Below the pieces are notes generated by a model. That model saw only the letters and a program-made list of their open reading frames with translations. It did no database searches and had not been told where the DNA came from. The position numbers were made by a program, and so were the translations under genes. A DNA stretch of 64,000 nt from Cyanothece sp. BG0011 (GTDB taxonomy: Bacteria > Cyanobacteriota > Cyanobacteriia > Cyanobacteriales > Microcystaceae): the NCBI RefSeq assembly GCF_003013815.1, contig NZ_PRLH01000183.1, forward strand, positions 26,892 through 90,891. The letters run 5' to 3'. Of the stretch, positions 55,286-63,998 are shown piece by piece (positions within the stretch are counted from its first letter, which is position 1; each line of letters starts with the position of its first letter).

Positions 55286-55672
55286 ATGAAGTTTATCCTA
55301 TCAGTTAGCAATTTTTTGTTATTTTTTTTGATACTTGAGTCTTCTTTTATCACTACAGTTAAGGCTCAATGTGTACAAGGAGATGTTTCGGTTCAATACA
55401 GTATTAGTGGTTCTCAAAAACCCACTCAAAGAACTAATGATGTCAGCATGGAAAGTAATCCAAAATGTCGAGGAAATGCTAGTGTTAGCACAGGAGTTCA
55501 AGGACATATTGGTGCTGAGTCTGTTCAACAAAATCGTCGTGTTGAACAGGTTCAACAAGGGAGTAATCAATCTCCTCAAGTTCCCAATAGCACCACGGTA
55601 CAAATTCGCTCAAATGTTCAAGTTGATGCGGATAATCCTGCAGACCGATTTCCCCATCGTCCTAAGAAATAA
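55286..55672 (+). CDS. Small exported Gln/Asn-rich protein 3
   Basis: 128 residues, with GAGGAGG just upstream. The signal peptide (hydrophobic SNFLLFFLILESSFITTV) ends near KAQ. The mature part contains two Cys (AQCVQGDV and NPKCRGNA) and Gln/Ser/Asn-rich segments (QQNRRVEQVQQGSNQSPQV). The mature start QGDVSVQYS recalls the strands of proteins 1 and 2. First of three closely spaced genes ending at the terminator at 56439. Confidence 0.65.
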   Translation: MKFILSVSNFLLFFLILESSFITTVKAQCVQGDVSVQYSISGSQKPTQRTNDVSMESNPKCRGNASVSTGVQGHIGAESVQQNRRVEQVQQGSNQSPQVPNSTTVQIRSNVQVDADNPADRFPHRPKK

Positions 55673-55694
55673 AGGTATTTTTTGAGGTAAAATC

Positions 55695-56123
55695 ATGTCT
55701 TTAAAACCGTTAGCATTAGCCACTTTGTTTACACTCATTTTGTCGAGTATGGTGACAGGATTACCCAAAGGAATTGATGCGATCGCTCAAAATCAAATGT
55801 CCCTTCAACGCAGTTCTATTAGCTTAGATGCCACTGAACTGAATCAACCCCTTTTATTACGGATTCAAGGGCTTAATCAAACTAATATTCAAGGACAAAT
55901 TATAGTCAATGGACAGGTTATTAAAACCTTAGAAGGTAGTAACAATCAAGTTAATTTGTCTAATTATTTGAGTCGAGGAAATTACGAAATAACAGTCAAG
56001 GGTAACTATTATCCTTCTCAGGGTTCAGTGGTCATTGACTTGCAAGGAAATCAAACCCAAGTAAGGCAACAAACCAGTGGTAATGGATTACTTAATCAAC
56101 AACTGAATATGGAGGTTAGATAA
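55695..56123 (+). CDS. Small exported beta-rich protein 4
   Basis: 142 residues, 22 nt after gene 3, with GAGGT upstream. Signal peptide ends near DAIAQ. The mature part looks like a small beta-sandwich: QPLLLRIQGLNQTNIQGQII, then VNGQVIKTLEGSNNQVNLSN, YEITVKGNYYPSQGSVVIDL. The EGSNNQV motif recurs as EGDNNQV in protein 5. A C-terminal Gln/Asn-rich tail contains NGLLNQQLNMEVR. It may be an assembly partner of the other four; that is inference. Confidence 0.65.
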   Translation: MSLKPLALATLFTLILSSMVTGLPKGIDAIAQNQMSLQRSSISLDATELNQPLLLRIQGLNQTNIQGQIIVNGQVIKTLEGSNNQVNLSNYLSRGNYEITVKGNYYPSQGSVVIDLQGNQTQVRQQTSGNGLLNQQLNMEVR

Positions 56124-56128
56124 ATTTT

Positions 56129-56422
56129 ATGGCACAAAAAATGAGTCAAATTGGATTGATTAGTATCAGTTTATTAACATTGATTTCTATTCCTACTGTT
56201 GCCCAAACTACCACCAGTCAAACAGGTAGTTTAGAGGCCAATATCGAAGGAGATAATAATCAAGTTTACCAAACCATTAATCAAACCATTATTAATCATC
56301 CGGGTAAAGGTTCTATTCAACGAAATCAAGGTAATTATCAGAAAACGCCTCAAAAGAGTTCTCGTTCTGCCTCTCATCGACATTCTGATGATAGAGAACA
56401 TCCTCGTGGTAATGATGATTAA
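56129..56422 (+). CDS. Small exported Gln/Asn-rich protein 5
   Basis: 97 residues, five nt after gene 4; its GGAGGT site lies in the end of gene 4, so the two are coupled. Signal peptide (QIGLISISLLTLISIPTV) ends near AQ. The mature part has NIEGDNNQVYQTINQTIINH, reminiscent of curlin-type Gln/Asn spacing but only one unit, and a His/Arg/Asp-rich tail. An intrinsic terminator follows. No family recognised. Confidence 0.65.
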   Translation: MAQKMSQIGLISISLLTLISIPTVAQTTTSQTGSLEANIEGDNNQVYQTINQTIINHPGKGSIQRNQGNYQKTPQKSSRSASHRHSDDREHPRGNDD

Positions 56423-56438
56423 ATTAATAATTAAGGAC

Positions 56439-56466
56439 TAGGGTGAGGGTTACTCACCCTATTTTT
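56439..56466 (+). terminator. Intrinsic terminator of the small-exported-protein operon
   Basis: TAGGGTGAG and CTCACCCTA form a 9-bp perfect stem with a GGTTA loop, followed directly by TTTTT. It ends the gene 3-4-5 operon. Confidence 0.9.
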
Positions 56467-56544
56467 ATGATTGAATATAGTCTTAACCTGTGATATGATT
56501 CGATCTAGGTAAAAAATAAAAAATAATAGATTTAATTTTCTCGT

Positions 56545-56838
56545 ATGAGAGTTAATTTAAAAGATAATATTTTATATATTAATCAAGAAGATTTACCTAA
56601 TTATAAAAAAGGCGGATCAATCGTAAGAAATAGTTATTTTTGGGCATTAAAATCAATTAGTTGTTATTCGAGAAAAGGGCGAGATTGGGAATTTGATGCG
56701 GTGGTTTGGATCGCATTGTGTCGTATGTTGTTATCCTTTGCCCAGTCAGGGTATTTAGGGGATTCAGAAACCCTACTGGAGTTTAACACCGATACCCCTA
56801 TCCCTGAAGCGTTACGGTCAGTTTCTACCTGGTTATAG
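56545..56838 (+). CDS. Hypothetical small protein
   Basis: 97 residues: MRVNLKDNILYINQEDLPNY, then a central helix with FDAVVWIALCRMLLSFAQSG, and a C-terminus LEFNTDTPIPEALRSVSTWL. Soluble, no signal peptide, with two Cys near the centre. I recognise no family. It ends eight nt before the tRNA-Ala on the other strand. The start has no strong Shine-Dalgarno sequence. Confidence 0.5.
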   Translation: MRVNLKDNILYINQEDLPNYKKGGSIVRNSYFWALKSISCYSRKGRDWEFDAVVWIALCRMLLSFAQSGYLGDSETLLEFNTDTPIPEALRSVSTWL

Positions 56839-56845
56839 AGGTTTA

Positions 56846-56918
56846 TGGAGCTAAGCGGACTCGAACCGCTGACTTTCACAATGCCATTGTGACACTCTAC
56901 CAACTGAGTTATAGCCCC
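56846..56918 (-). tRNA. tRNA-Ala (GGC)
   Basis: Minus-strand 73-nt cloverleaf: acceptor GGGGCTA/TAGCTCC with the G3-U70 pair that identifies alanine tRNA, anticodon arm TCACA-ATGGCAT-TGTGA giving anticodon GGC, T arm GTTCGAGTC. Discriminator A, CCA not encoded. Confidence 0.97.
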
Positions 56919-57050
56919 TAATAAAGTCCCCTAAGGAACCTGATTAAATAATGTGCATTAACTATAATGCCTTAACTGATGATGTTTCGTCAAGTGTTTT
57001 CACATAAGAGATTCGATCAAACCTCTTACCCTGTTTCTTGGGGGGGAGCA

Positions 57051-57743
57051 TCACAGTCTTTGTAATAAATTAACACCATGAGTATCTGTGCCACAGGTGT
57101 GATAGAGTCCGTAAAGATAACTCAGATTTAAGACCGTTTCTGTTTGACGAGGGCTGGTTTTCCAAGGTTTAGGGTTATTATAAGCATAAAAGGCTTCAAC
57201 CCCATCAATCCCTAAATCAACCGCCACAGGAATCACTTTTGTTGCCGAATAGGGGTATCTTTCTGGATGAGCTAAAACCGCCATTCCCCCTGCTTGGTGA
57301 ATCGCATGGATAACATTACTCCCTAACGCTTGCGTGCCTTGAGGAGACTCTCCCCAGAGATAAGGTTGTATTGCTGGATGGTGAGGACTAAAACCATAAC
57401 CCAAAATATGAACTTCAATATCAAGTAGAGCAGAGGTGATCTCAATGCCTGTCCACAAATGAGGTAAACTTTCCCTGGGATTTTCGAGGGAGGTTTTCTC
57501 AAGCCACTGTTGAGCAATGTTATAGCCTTCAACGGAATGATGATCGGTAATGGCCAGTCCTTTTAATCCAATGTGGGTGGCTTGTTGAATGAGTTGTTCG
57601 GGAGTGAGTTGTCCATCGGAACAAATGGTGTGCATATGAAAATTATATTCATAAGGACAACTGTGAGAGTTGAGTCTCGACCAGACTTCTTGTAAAGCTT
57701 GAGTATCTTGAGACGATGGTTTCGTTGAAGTTGAAACAATCAT
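57051..57743 (-). CDS. PHP-domain phosphoesterase
   Basis: 230 residues. The PHP motifs are in order: NFHMHTICSDGQLTPEQL (H-x-H, about 35-52), LAITDHHSVEGY, WTGIEITS, MAVLAHPERY and a final TCGTDTHG. These give the metal ligands of the polymerase-and-histidinol-phosphatase fold. The length is that of the short TrpH/YciV-like type, which acts as a 3'-5' exonuclease or nucleotide phosphatase in relatives. Substrate here unknown. Confidence 0.85.
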   Translation of the reverse strand: MIVSTSTKPSSQDTQALQEVWSRLNSHSCPYEYNFHMHTICSDGQLTPEQLIQQATHIGLKGLAITDHHSVEGYNIAQQWLEKTSLENPRESLPHLWTGIEITSALLDIEVHILGYGFSPHHPAIQPYLWGESPQGTQALGSNVIHAIHQAGGMAVLAHPERYPYSATKVIPVAVDLGIDGVEAFYAYNNPKPWKTSPRQTETVLNLSYLYGLYHTCGTDTHGVNLLQRL

Positions 57744-58098
57744 AGTAGGTGGTGGTAATCTATTAAAGATTGCGATTTGTTACATATTGGTAACATTTCT
57801 AAGTATAAGCTGTTTTTACTTGATTTGGTGTGATCCATAATGTCAACTTTACACTATGGCATTGAAAGGCTCACTCAGAAAAAAATAAACCCTTCTCCAA
57901 AAGGCGATCGCTGATAGACACAGAGATGATCAATCCCCTTGGAACTCAGACAATAATTGTGTTAAATTTTCTAATGAGGTACCCTGCTTACTTTACATCT
58001 CGACAGTTGTTCGGATGCAACAAAATAAGCAACGGCATAGTAAACTATCCATACCATTCAATTATCCATCGTTCATTCGATAGCGGATTATAGCTTCA
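57744..58098. other. Gene-free promoter region of petB
   Basis: 355 nt between divergent PHP and petB genes. It contains a HIP1-like GCGATCGC near 57904 and AT-rich segments but no open frame or dispersed repeat. It should carry the petBD promoter; no -10/-35 pair could be placed with confidence. Confidence 0.5.
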
Positions 58099-58768
58099 AT
58101 GTTCTCTAAACAAGTCACAGATTCTCCAGTCTATAAATGGTTCAATGATCGTCTAGAAATACAAGCCATTTCTGACGATATCACCAGTAAATACGTCCCC
58201 CCTCACGTTAATATCTTCTACTGTCTTGGTGGTATTACCCTAGTGTGCTTTCTAGTTCAGTTTGCCACTGGGTTTGCCATGACTTTCTACTACAAACCAA
58301 CAGTTACCGAAGCTTTTACTTCTGTTCAGTACATCATGAATGAAGTTAACTTCGGTTGGTTGATCCGTTCTATCCATCGTTGGTCAGCCAGTATGATGGT
58401 ATTAATGATGATCCTCCATGTCTTCCGTGTTTACTTAACCGGTGGCTTCAAAAAGCCCCGTGAGTTAACCTGGATGACAGGCGTTATCTTAGCGGTAATT
58501 ACTGTTTCTTTCGGGGGTAACAGGCTACTCTTTACCTTGGGACCAAGTAGGTTACTGGGCGGTAAAAATCGTATCCGGTGTTCCTGCTGCCATTCCCGTG
58601 GTTGGGGATCAAATGGTTGAACTGCTAAGAGGTGGCCAAAGTGTTGGACAAGCAACCTTGACCCGTTTCTACAGTCTCCATACCTTCGTTTTCCCCTGGT
58701 TAATTGCCGTATTTATGTTAGCCCACTTCTTAATGATTCGTAAGCAAGGAATTTCTGGTCCTTTGTAA
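58099..58768 (+). CDS. petB: Cytochrome b6 (frameshifted by one extra G)
   Basis: Normal start and 5' part with the haem-ligating region. The frame is intact to about residue 138 (VSFGG). A G5 run at 58513-58517, where four G give the family sequence, adds one base and shifts translation into 35 nonsense residues. With one G removed, the frame continues to the normal end ([39 protein letters not shown], and a final GISGPL) with TAA at 58768, total 222 residues. The His ligands of the haems lie on both sides of the shift. Since petB is essential for photosynthesis, a base-calling error in the homopolymer is more likely than a true mutation. Confidence 0.9.
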
Positions 58769-58792
58769 AGCGTATCTGAAAGTAATAAACGG

Positions 58793-58845
58793 TGATCAGT
58801 GAACAGTTAATTATGGGTAAATATTGCATAATTAATCACTGATCA
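58793..58845. repeat. Long hairpin between petB and petD
   Basis: TGATCAGTGA plus TTAATTATG on the left pair with CATAATTAA and TCACTGATCA on the right, around an 11-nt loop and a 4-nt bulge (ACAG). About 19 paired bases. It lies between the two genes of a known operon and could attenuate or stabilise transcripts. Confidence 0.85.
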
Positions 58846-58903
58846 TCCGTATTCGGATAAAAATCCTGCTGATCCTCTATTTCGATAAGGAGAAATCTAT
58901 AAA

Positions 58904-59386
58904 ATGGCCATTGAAAAAAAGCCAGACCTAAGCGATCCTAAATTGCGTGCTAAGTTAGCCCAAGGAATGGGTCACAACTATTACGGTGAACCCGCTTGGC
59001 CTAACGACTTACTGTATGTGTTCCCTGTGGTTATCCTGGGAACCATTGGCTTATTAGTCGGTTTAGCGGTACTTGATCCCGCTTTAATTGGGGAACCGGC
59101 TGATCCCTTTGCCACTCCCCTTGAAATTTTACCCGAATGGTATTTATATCCCGTTTTCCAAATTTTACGGGTTCTTCCCAACAAATTATTGGGAATTGCT
59201 TGTCAAGGTGCCATTCCTTTAGGGTTATTGTTGGTTCCTTTCATTGAAAGTGTCAACAAGTTTCAAAACCCCTTCCGTCGTCCCATTGCCACTGCCGTTT
59301 TCCTCTTCGGAACGGTTGTTACCATCTGGTTAGGTGCCGGTGCGACTTTCCCCATTGATGAGTCTTTAACTTTAGGCTTATTCTAA
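58904..59386 (+). CDS. petD: Cytochrome b6f complex subunit IV
   Basis: 160 residues, three transmembrane helices. Family blocks: [41 protein letters not shown], the conserved [18 protein letters not shown] around residue 77 at the quinol site, and [15 protein letters not shown]. Start has AAGGAG upstream. The usual petB-petD order is kept. Confidence 0.97.
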   Translation: MAIEKKPDLSDPKLRAKLAQGMGHNYYGEPAWPNDLLYVFPVVILGTIGLLVGLAVLDPALIGEPADPFATPLEILPEWYLYPVFQILRVLPNKLLGIACQGAIPLGLLLVPFIESVNKFQNPFRRPIATAVFLFGTVVTIWLGAGATFPIDESLTLGLF

Positions 59387-59506
59387 AAACAACCTGAAAA
59401 GGTAATTTTCTACCTGTGATTGATTCTTATCCCCTTGAGGAAAGAGCGATCGCAGGTATTTTATCGCTTAATTTCTTGAGGAAAATCGGCAACTAATAAA
59501 AAAATA

Positions 59507-60631
59507 TTACTTTTCAACCAGAGTGGATACCATCGCCGATAATAGTTGTTCGGGTGATACTTTAAAGGGTAAACGATGAATATCGGACTTGGGATCACAA
59601 GTAACCACCGCAGCGTGACGTAATTCTTCTAATGTCACTTGAGATAAACCTAAATCTTCTAAACTTCTGGGTAAGCCAATCTCTTCATAAAATTTTAAGA
59701 GTTGTTGTCGAGAACTAGCGGCTAATTGATTACCCTGTATTATCTCTTCGAGACGCAATTGTACTAAAATTCCGTAGGCGACTTTTTCCCCGTGTAAAGC
59801 ATCATGGGCAGCCGGAATGTGAGTTAAGCCATTATGGACAGCATGGGCAGCCACCGTACGACAATTTGCTCCGCCTAACCCTCCAATGACTCCAGCTAAT
59901 AATACGGTCGCGTTGACCACTTCTCGCCAGTCTTCTCCTCCGATGTTATCTAAAGCGGTAGCAGATTTTTGTAAGAGAATGTCCCTTAATACCCTCGCTT
60001 GTTGTACGGCTGCAATGGTAAGGGTTGCGGTGGAGTTGCCACTACTCACCGACGCTTCGTACCATTTGGCGATCGCATCTCCAATACCGGCGACTAAGGT
60101 CTGTTTCGGGGCTGTTTTAATCAGGTTATAATCTAAGATCACTAAATCAGGACAACGGGATAAGGGGACATCGTATTGAAACGCTCCTTGATTAGAATAG
60201 ATGTTAGAAAGGGCTGTCCAGGCCGCACAGGTTGCCCCGGAGGTAGGGATAGTAACAATGGGTAATTGTTGTTGATAAGCGAGTAATTTGGCAGTATCGA
60301 GGGCTTTTCCTCCTCCAACGCCGATAATTAAGTCAGCCTGATGATCTTGGGTCGCTTGAGCCAGTTTTTTTAAGGATGTTTCTGAACAGTCGGGGGCATA
60401 GCTTTCAAACCCTCCTGTTAGCTTAAATTGTTTAAAAATCGGGTTTAAATAGGACGATATCAGGTCAAGGGTATGATTTCCCCCTACTACTAGGGGACGG
60501 TTACCCAAACGAGCGATCGCTTGTCCTGATTCTGACAAACTCCCCTCTCCTTGAACCACTTGAGTCGGAGAGATTAATAAGGTATTAATCGAGGTAATAA
60601 CTGAGGTCTTTTTATTCGTTTTTGCTGGCAT
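59507..60631 (-). CDS. Iron-containing alcohol dehydrogenase family (glycerol-dehydrogenase-like)
   Basis: 374 residues. NAD-binding GVGGGKALDTAKLLA (~104-118), then IPTSGATCAAWTALSN, and the metal-site region GIGDAIAKWYEA, NGLTHIPAAHDALHGEKVAYG with His ligands. This matches GldA-type group III dehydrogenases; some relatives act on glycerol-1-phosphate or dehydroquinate-like substrates. Convergent to petD. Confidence 0.85.
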   Translation of the reverse strand: MPAKTNKKTSVITSINTLLISPTQVVQGEGSLSESGQAIARLGNRPLVVGGNHTLDLISSYLNPIFKQFKLTGGFESYAPDCSETSLKKLAQATQDHQADLIIGVGGGKALDTAKLLAYQQQLPIVTIPTSGATCAAWTALSNIYSNQGAFQYDVPLSRCPDLVILDYNLIKTAPKQTLVAGIGDAIAKWYEASVSSGNSTATLTIAAVQQARVLRDILLQKSATALDNIGGEDWREVVNATVLLAGVIGGLGGANCRTVAAHAVHNGLTHIPAAHDALHGEKVAYGILVQLRLEEIIQGNQLAASSRQQLLKFYEEIGLPRSLEDLGLSQVTLEELRHAAVVTCDPKSDIHRLPFKVSPEQLLSAMVSTLVEK

Positions 60632-60731
60632 TCGACGGCTATAGAGAGATCATCAATATTATTCTTTTATTTTAGTATAACAAATTATTTTTACTGGAAT
60701 AATTTTAGGTTTTTTCAAGAATTATTCATCA

Positions 60732-61871
60732 TTAATTCGTCAGTGTTCCCCGTTTTATTTGTTCTCTTTCAATGGCTTCAAATAATGCTCTAAAATTCCC
60801 TTCTCCAAACCCTTGAGCTTGTTCTCGTCGCTCAATTATTTCAAAAAAGAAGGTGGGTTGTTCAAAAATTGGCTCAGTAAATATTTGTAAGAGTAAGGGA
60901 GACTTTTTCTGATCTTCTTGTTGATGTTTCCTTGTTTCTTGATCTAATAAAATATTTTGTTGAACAATTTTATCCCATTCTCGTCGGTCAAATTGTAAAT
61001 TCAACTTGTTTTCCATTAGTTTTTCATAATAAGTAATAGGGACTTTTAAAAAGTTTAACCCGTTTTCCCGTAATTTTTGAGTTACCTCAGCAATATTATT
61101 CGTTCTCAAAGCAATATGTTGAATACCAGAGCCATTATTAATATCTAAAAACTCTTGAATTTGAGAAGTTTTAGAAATAGGTTCATTGATGGGCAATTGT
61201 ATGTTACCCATCGGGTGAAACATAACTTGAGAATACAATCCTGATTGTGGGGTTTCTATTTTAAAGAACTGTTTTTTTTGAAATCCTAAAATTTTATTGT
61301 ACCACTCTATTGTTGAAATCAACTCTCCTTTAGGAACATTCAAAACCAGATGATCCAAGGCCAAAAAATAATTCTTATTGACTCGATCACAAGGGGTTTC
61401 TTGAATCCAATCTTCAGGAAGAAGAGAAGTATTTCCTCTGCGTTCAAATAGACTATGAATTAATCCTGTCTTACTAATTAGTTTACTCCATTGTAGATGA
61501 CCTTGAGCATATTTTTTTTGTTGAATCTGTTTTATTTTCACAGAATTAAGGATCTTTATCTTTTCTAAAAAACGGCTTAAATTATTGACTTTAAAAGCAA
61601 TATCTGCCACTCCGGGGGGATGAATTTCTAGAAATTCAGCTACAGGACTTTGGCAAGATAAGGGAGAAGAAATAACAAAAATAATCGGATTTTCCTTACT
61701 TCCCGTTTTCACGATTTCAGTCTTTGTATGTTCATTATTTCCCCCTGCAATGGATTGAAATCCCATAACATTAAGAAACCAGTTTTTCCAGTAATTTGCA
61801 TCTTTTACATACCAATGAATGTGGTCAAGAGATATTTTCATCATCTGTTTATTTTCTTTGGTCGTCAACAT
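60732..61871 (-). CDS. hppD: 4-hydroxyphenylpyruvate dioxygenase
   Basis: 379 residues. Two glyoxalase/vicinal-oxygen-chelate halves. The iron ligands lie in FLALDHLVLNV (His), GIQHIALRTNN (His) and FFFEIIERR (Glu). The C-terminal RREQAQGFGEGNFRALFEAIE is the family's signature tail. It forms homogentisate, the precursor of tocopherol in cyanobacteria. An internal ATG at 61844 is also possible. No other tocopherol gene is adjacent. Confidence 0.93.
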   Translation of the reverse strand: MLTTKENKQMMKISLDHIHWYVKDANYWKNWFLNVMGFQSIAGGNNEHTKTEIVKTGSKENPIIFVISSPLSCQSPVAEFLEIHPPGVADIAFKVNNLSRFLEKIKILNSVKIKQIQQKKYAQGHLQWSKLISKTGLIHSLFERRGNTSLLPEDWIQETPCDRVNKNYFLALDHLVLNVPKGELISTIEWYNKILGFQKKQFFKIETPQSGLYSQVMFHPMGNIQLPINEPISKTSQIQEFLDINNGSGIQHIALRTNNIAEVTQKLRENGLNFLKVPITYYEKLMENKLNLQFDRREWDKIVQQNILLDQETRKHQQEDQKKSPLLLQIFTEPIFEQPTFFFEIIERREQAQGFGEGNFRALFEAIEREQIKRGTLTN

Positions 61872-62109
61872 TTTAAGGATCGATAAAATTAATCGCTCTA
61901 TCTATTTATTGAATCAATCTTGATGATAATAGATTTTATCTTAAGTTATCAACTGATTGATAAAAAAAGACCAATGGTGAATGTTGACTCTTATCTAGTA
62001 GGATTCAATAATTGCTTTAAACAATTACCTATGTTATATTCGTATTAATTGGTCAAAAAGTGATCAGCCTTTAGAGGTATAAATTTTTGAGAGAGGATTT
62101 TAACCAACC

Positions 62110-62769
62110 CTAAACAAGAGAGCGAAGATAATTAATTAATCCCTGAAAGGTACGAGCTTGACAATAAATTATGGTGCCTTGGGTACGTTTGTTTTTAGCT
62201 TTTATCCCCGACACAGTAATTTTAACCGTTTCTTCTTCTTTGTGATATTTTAACGGTGTTTTAGGATGATAAGCTAATAAATGTCCCTGACTCATCACCA
62301 AGTCTTGATAAACTGTTTTTTTGATCATTCCGCCGTAAGCTGCAATAAATACTCGTCCTTTACCTTTAAATTTAGTTTTAAATAGTCCTTCTCCAGCTTG
62401 CCAACTCCCAAAACCAGCCCAACGATTTTCGATTTTAACCCCTTTGGTATAAGCTAAAAACACCCCCGGTTGTACACAAATCGATCCTTGAGATAAATCA
62501 ATGCGTTCAATATCTCCAATGGTTGTCTGACTCAATACCACTGTGATGGGTTCAGTGGTTTCATTCATCAAATAATCAACAAAAATATCTGTTCCGCCGA
62601 AACATTTCCTGACTAAAGCGGATAACCAAGGGCCACAAAATCCAGTCTTGACAGTCACTTCTCCATCCATACTGATTAGAGAACCCATTTTGACAGTTAT
62701 TTTTTCTCCTGGGTTGAGGGTGACAAATAAGGCCGCAAAAGCAGGACGACAACGAACTTTAAATAACAC
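62110..62769 (-). CDS. AIM24/TIGR00266-family protein
   Basis: 219 residues, beta-rich. KMGSLISMDGEVTVKTGF, then AGEGLFKTKFKGKGRVFIAAYG, and GHLLAYHPKTPLKY are the conserved blocks of the AIM24 family (a double-stranded beta helix; mitochondrial AIM24 organises membranes). The N-terminal MLFKVRCRPAFAALFVTL has one Cys. Bacterial function is unclear. Confidence 0.85.
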   Translation of the reverse strand: MLFKVRCRPAFAALFVTLNPGEKITVKMGSLISMDGEVTVKTGFCGPWLSALVRKCFGGTDIFVDYLMNETTEPITVVLSQTTIGDIERIDLSQGSICVQPGVFLAYTKGVKIENRWAGFGSWQAGEGLFKTKFKGKGRVFIAAYGGMIKKTVYQDLVMSQGHLLAYHPKTPLKYHKEEETVKITVSGIKAKNKRTQGTIIYCQARTFQGLINYLRSLV

Positions 62770-62882
62770 AGGTTAGGGTCAAATCAATGAGAAAATCAGG
62801 AAAAAAGGGACAAGAAAATCAATTCTTATGAAGAATTCTCTCTCCAGTCCCCATCTTACTCGATTTTCAATCAAACTATCCG

Positions 62883-63407
62883 TTAGTTATTCAAAAAAAT
62901 AGGACGGATAGATTCAACCCACTGGTTAATTCTGGTTTCGGTTTGTTCGCTTTGGTTGACTTCATCGATGGGAAGTCCTACAAATTTATCGTTCAATAAA
63001 GCTGAAGAATATTGAAAGGTATAGCCTTCATTGGGAAATTCTCCCACTAATGTAGCCCCCAATTTTTGGAAGTGGTTATACATTTTACCCAACGCACTGA
63101 CAAATTCAGTTCCGTGATCCACTTGATCCCCGGCACCAAATAAAGCGATGGTTTTGCCAGTAAAATCAGGTTTATCCAGTTCCATTTCAAAGAGGGGATC
63201 ACGCCAATCATTCTGCACGTCTCCGGCTCCCCAAGTGGAACACCCTAATAATAAATAATCATAATCGAGGAGTTGATCGTATTCGTCAAAATCTTCTTCC
63301 ATGCTATAAATGTCGCATTGATCTTCTCCTAATTTTTGCCGTAGGGTCATAGCAATTTCTTCGGTAATGCCGGATGTACTTCCGTAAAAAATGCCAATTT
63401 TAGCCAT
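62883..63407 (-). CDS. isiB: Flavodoxin, long-chain
   Basis: 174 residues from ATG 63407 (MAKIGIFYGSTSGITEEIA); a start two codons earlier is also possible. The FMN phosphate loop GSTSGITEE, the GCSTWGAGD region and the GAGDQVDHGTEFVSALGKMY block are intact, and the ~20-residue long-chain loop is present. It replaces ferredoxin under iron limitation. No isiA neighbour here, and no Fur box could be identified by eye in the AT-rich upstream stretch (63414-63728). Confidence 0.93.
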   Translation of the reverse strand: MAKIGIFYGSTSGITEEIAMTLRQKLGEDQCDIYSMEEDFDEYDQLLDYDYLLLGCSTWGAGDVQNDWRDPLFEMELDKPDFTGKTIALFGAGDQVDHGTEFVSALGKMYNHFQKLGATLVGEFPNEGYTFQYSSALLNDKFVGLPIDEVNQSEQTETRINQWVESIRPIFLNN

Positions 63408-63413
63408 AATCAA

Positions 63414-63728
63414 GACTCCTGATAGGTTGTGTATGGTTAAACAAACAGATGGAATCGAGATTCAAGTTATTAAAAACCAGAAAATTGAATAAGTGTCGAA
63501 GTTATTTCCTCTCTATTATTGACTATAATTACTTGATTAGAGAAAATCTGTATCGATTGTACTTGAAATTTTTTTTATTTTGAGAGATAATTTTTCTGCT
63601 GTTACTAATAATCTAAATATTAAATTTTAATAACTAATGTTTCAACATTATTCATAAATATAAATAACAAAATATTCTAAATCAACAGTAATTAAGTTTA
63701 AATTTTGTACGTGAATATAACTAAATTG
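63414..63728. other. AT-rich gene-free stretch upstream of flavodoxin
   Basis: 315 nt, very AT-rich, no open frame of interest and no dispersed repeat. It probably carries the isiB promoter and iron control sites, but none is clear enough to annotate. Confidence 0.45.
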
Positions 63729-63998
63729 TTAATTTTTGATATCGATTAACACTTTTTGTATTGAAGATATGAAGCTATGAATATTTGAAACAATAACGGG
63801 TGCTTGTACTCCCATAGAAGGTTTTATAATATTACCTCTAGCTGCTGCCAAACTAATCATAAAATTCACAATGACATATTCTTTATTATCATTAGTAATA
63901 CCTTTTTCGAGAGCCTGAACTTGAAAAATATTACTCTGAAAAATTTTAAAAGGATTGTCTAAATTGTTTTTGTGAAAATTCAAGATAGTTCTCAAAAT
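63729..63998 (-). CDS. Hypothetical protein, probably 5'-truncated by the window edge
   Basis: The frame ends at 63729 and stays open to the window edge. A TTG at 63995 is the only start, and no stop precedes it, so the true start may lie outside. About 88 residues are visible: NNLDNPFKIFQSNIFQVQAL, then a LEKGITNDNKEYVIVNFMIS strand, AAARGNIIKPSMG and a helical end. No signal peptide in the visible part and no family recognised. Confidence 0.4.
   Translation of the reverse strand: MLRTILNFHKNNLDNPFKIFQSNIFQVQALEKGITNDNKEYVIVNFMISLAAARGNIIKPSMGVQAPVIVSNIHSFISSIQKVLIDIKN

Noticed and set aside
54450..55685. Alternative frames overlapping the small exported genes (54450-54704, 55319-55603, 55335-55685)
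   Set aside because: They lack signal peptides or ribosome sites, while the chosen frames have both.
58513..58517. Programmed frameshifting in petB
   Set aside because: No slippery heptamer or downstream pseudoknot is evident, and petB is not known to be frameshifted; a homopolymer error is simpler.
63414..63728. Possible Fur box for flavodoxin
   Set aside because: AT-rich sequence contains partial GATAAT-like matches only, as expected by chance.
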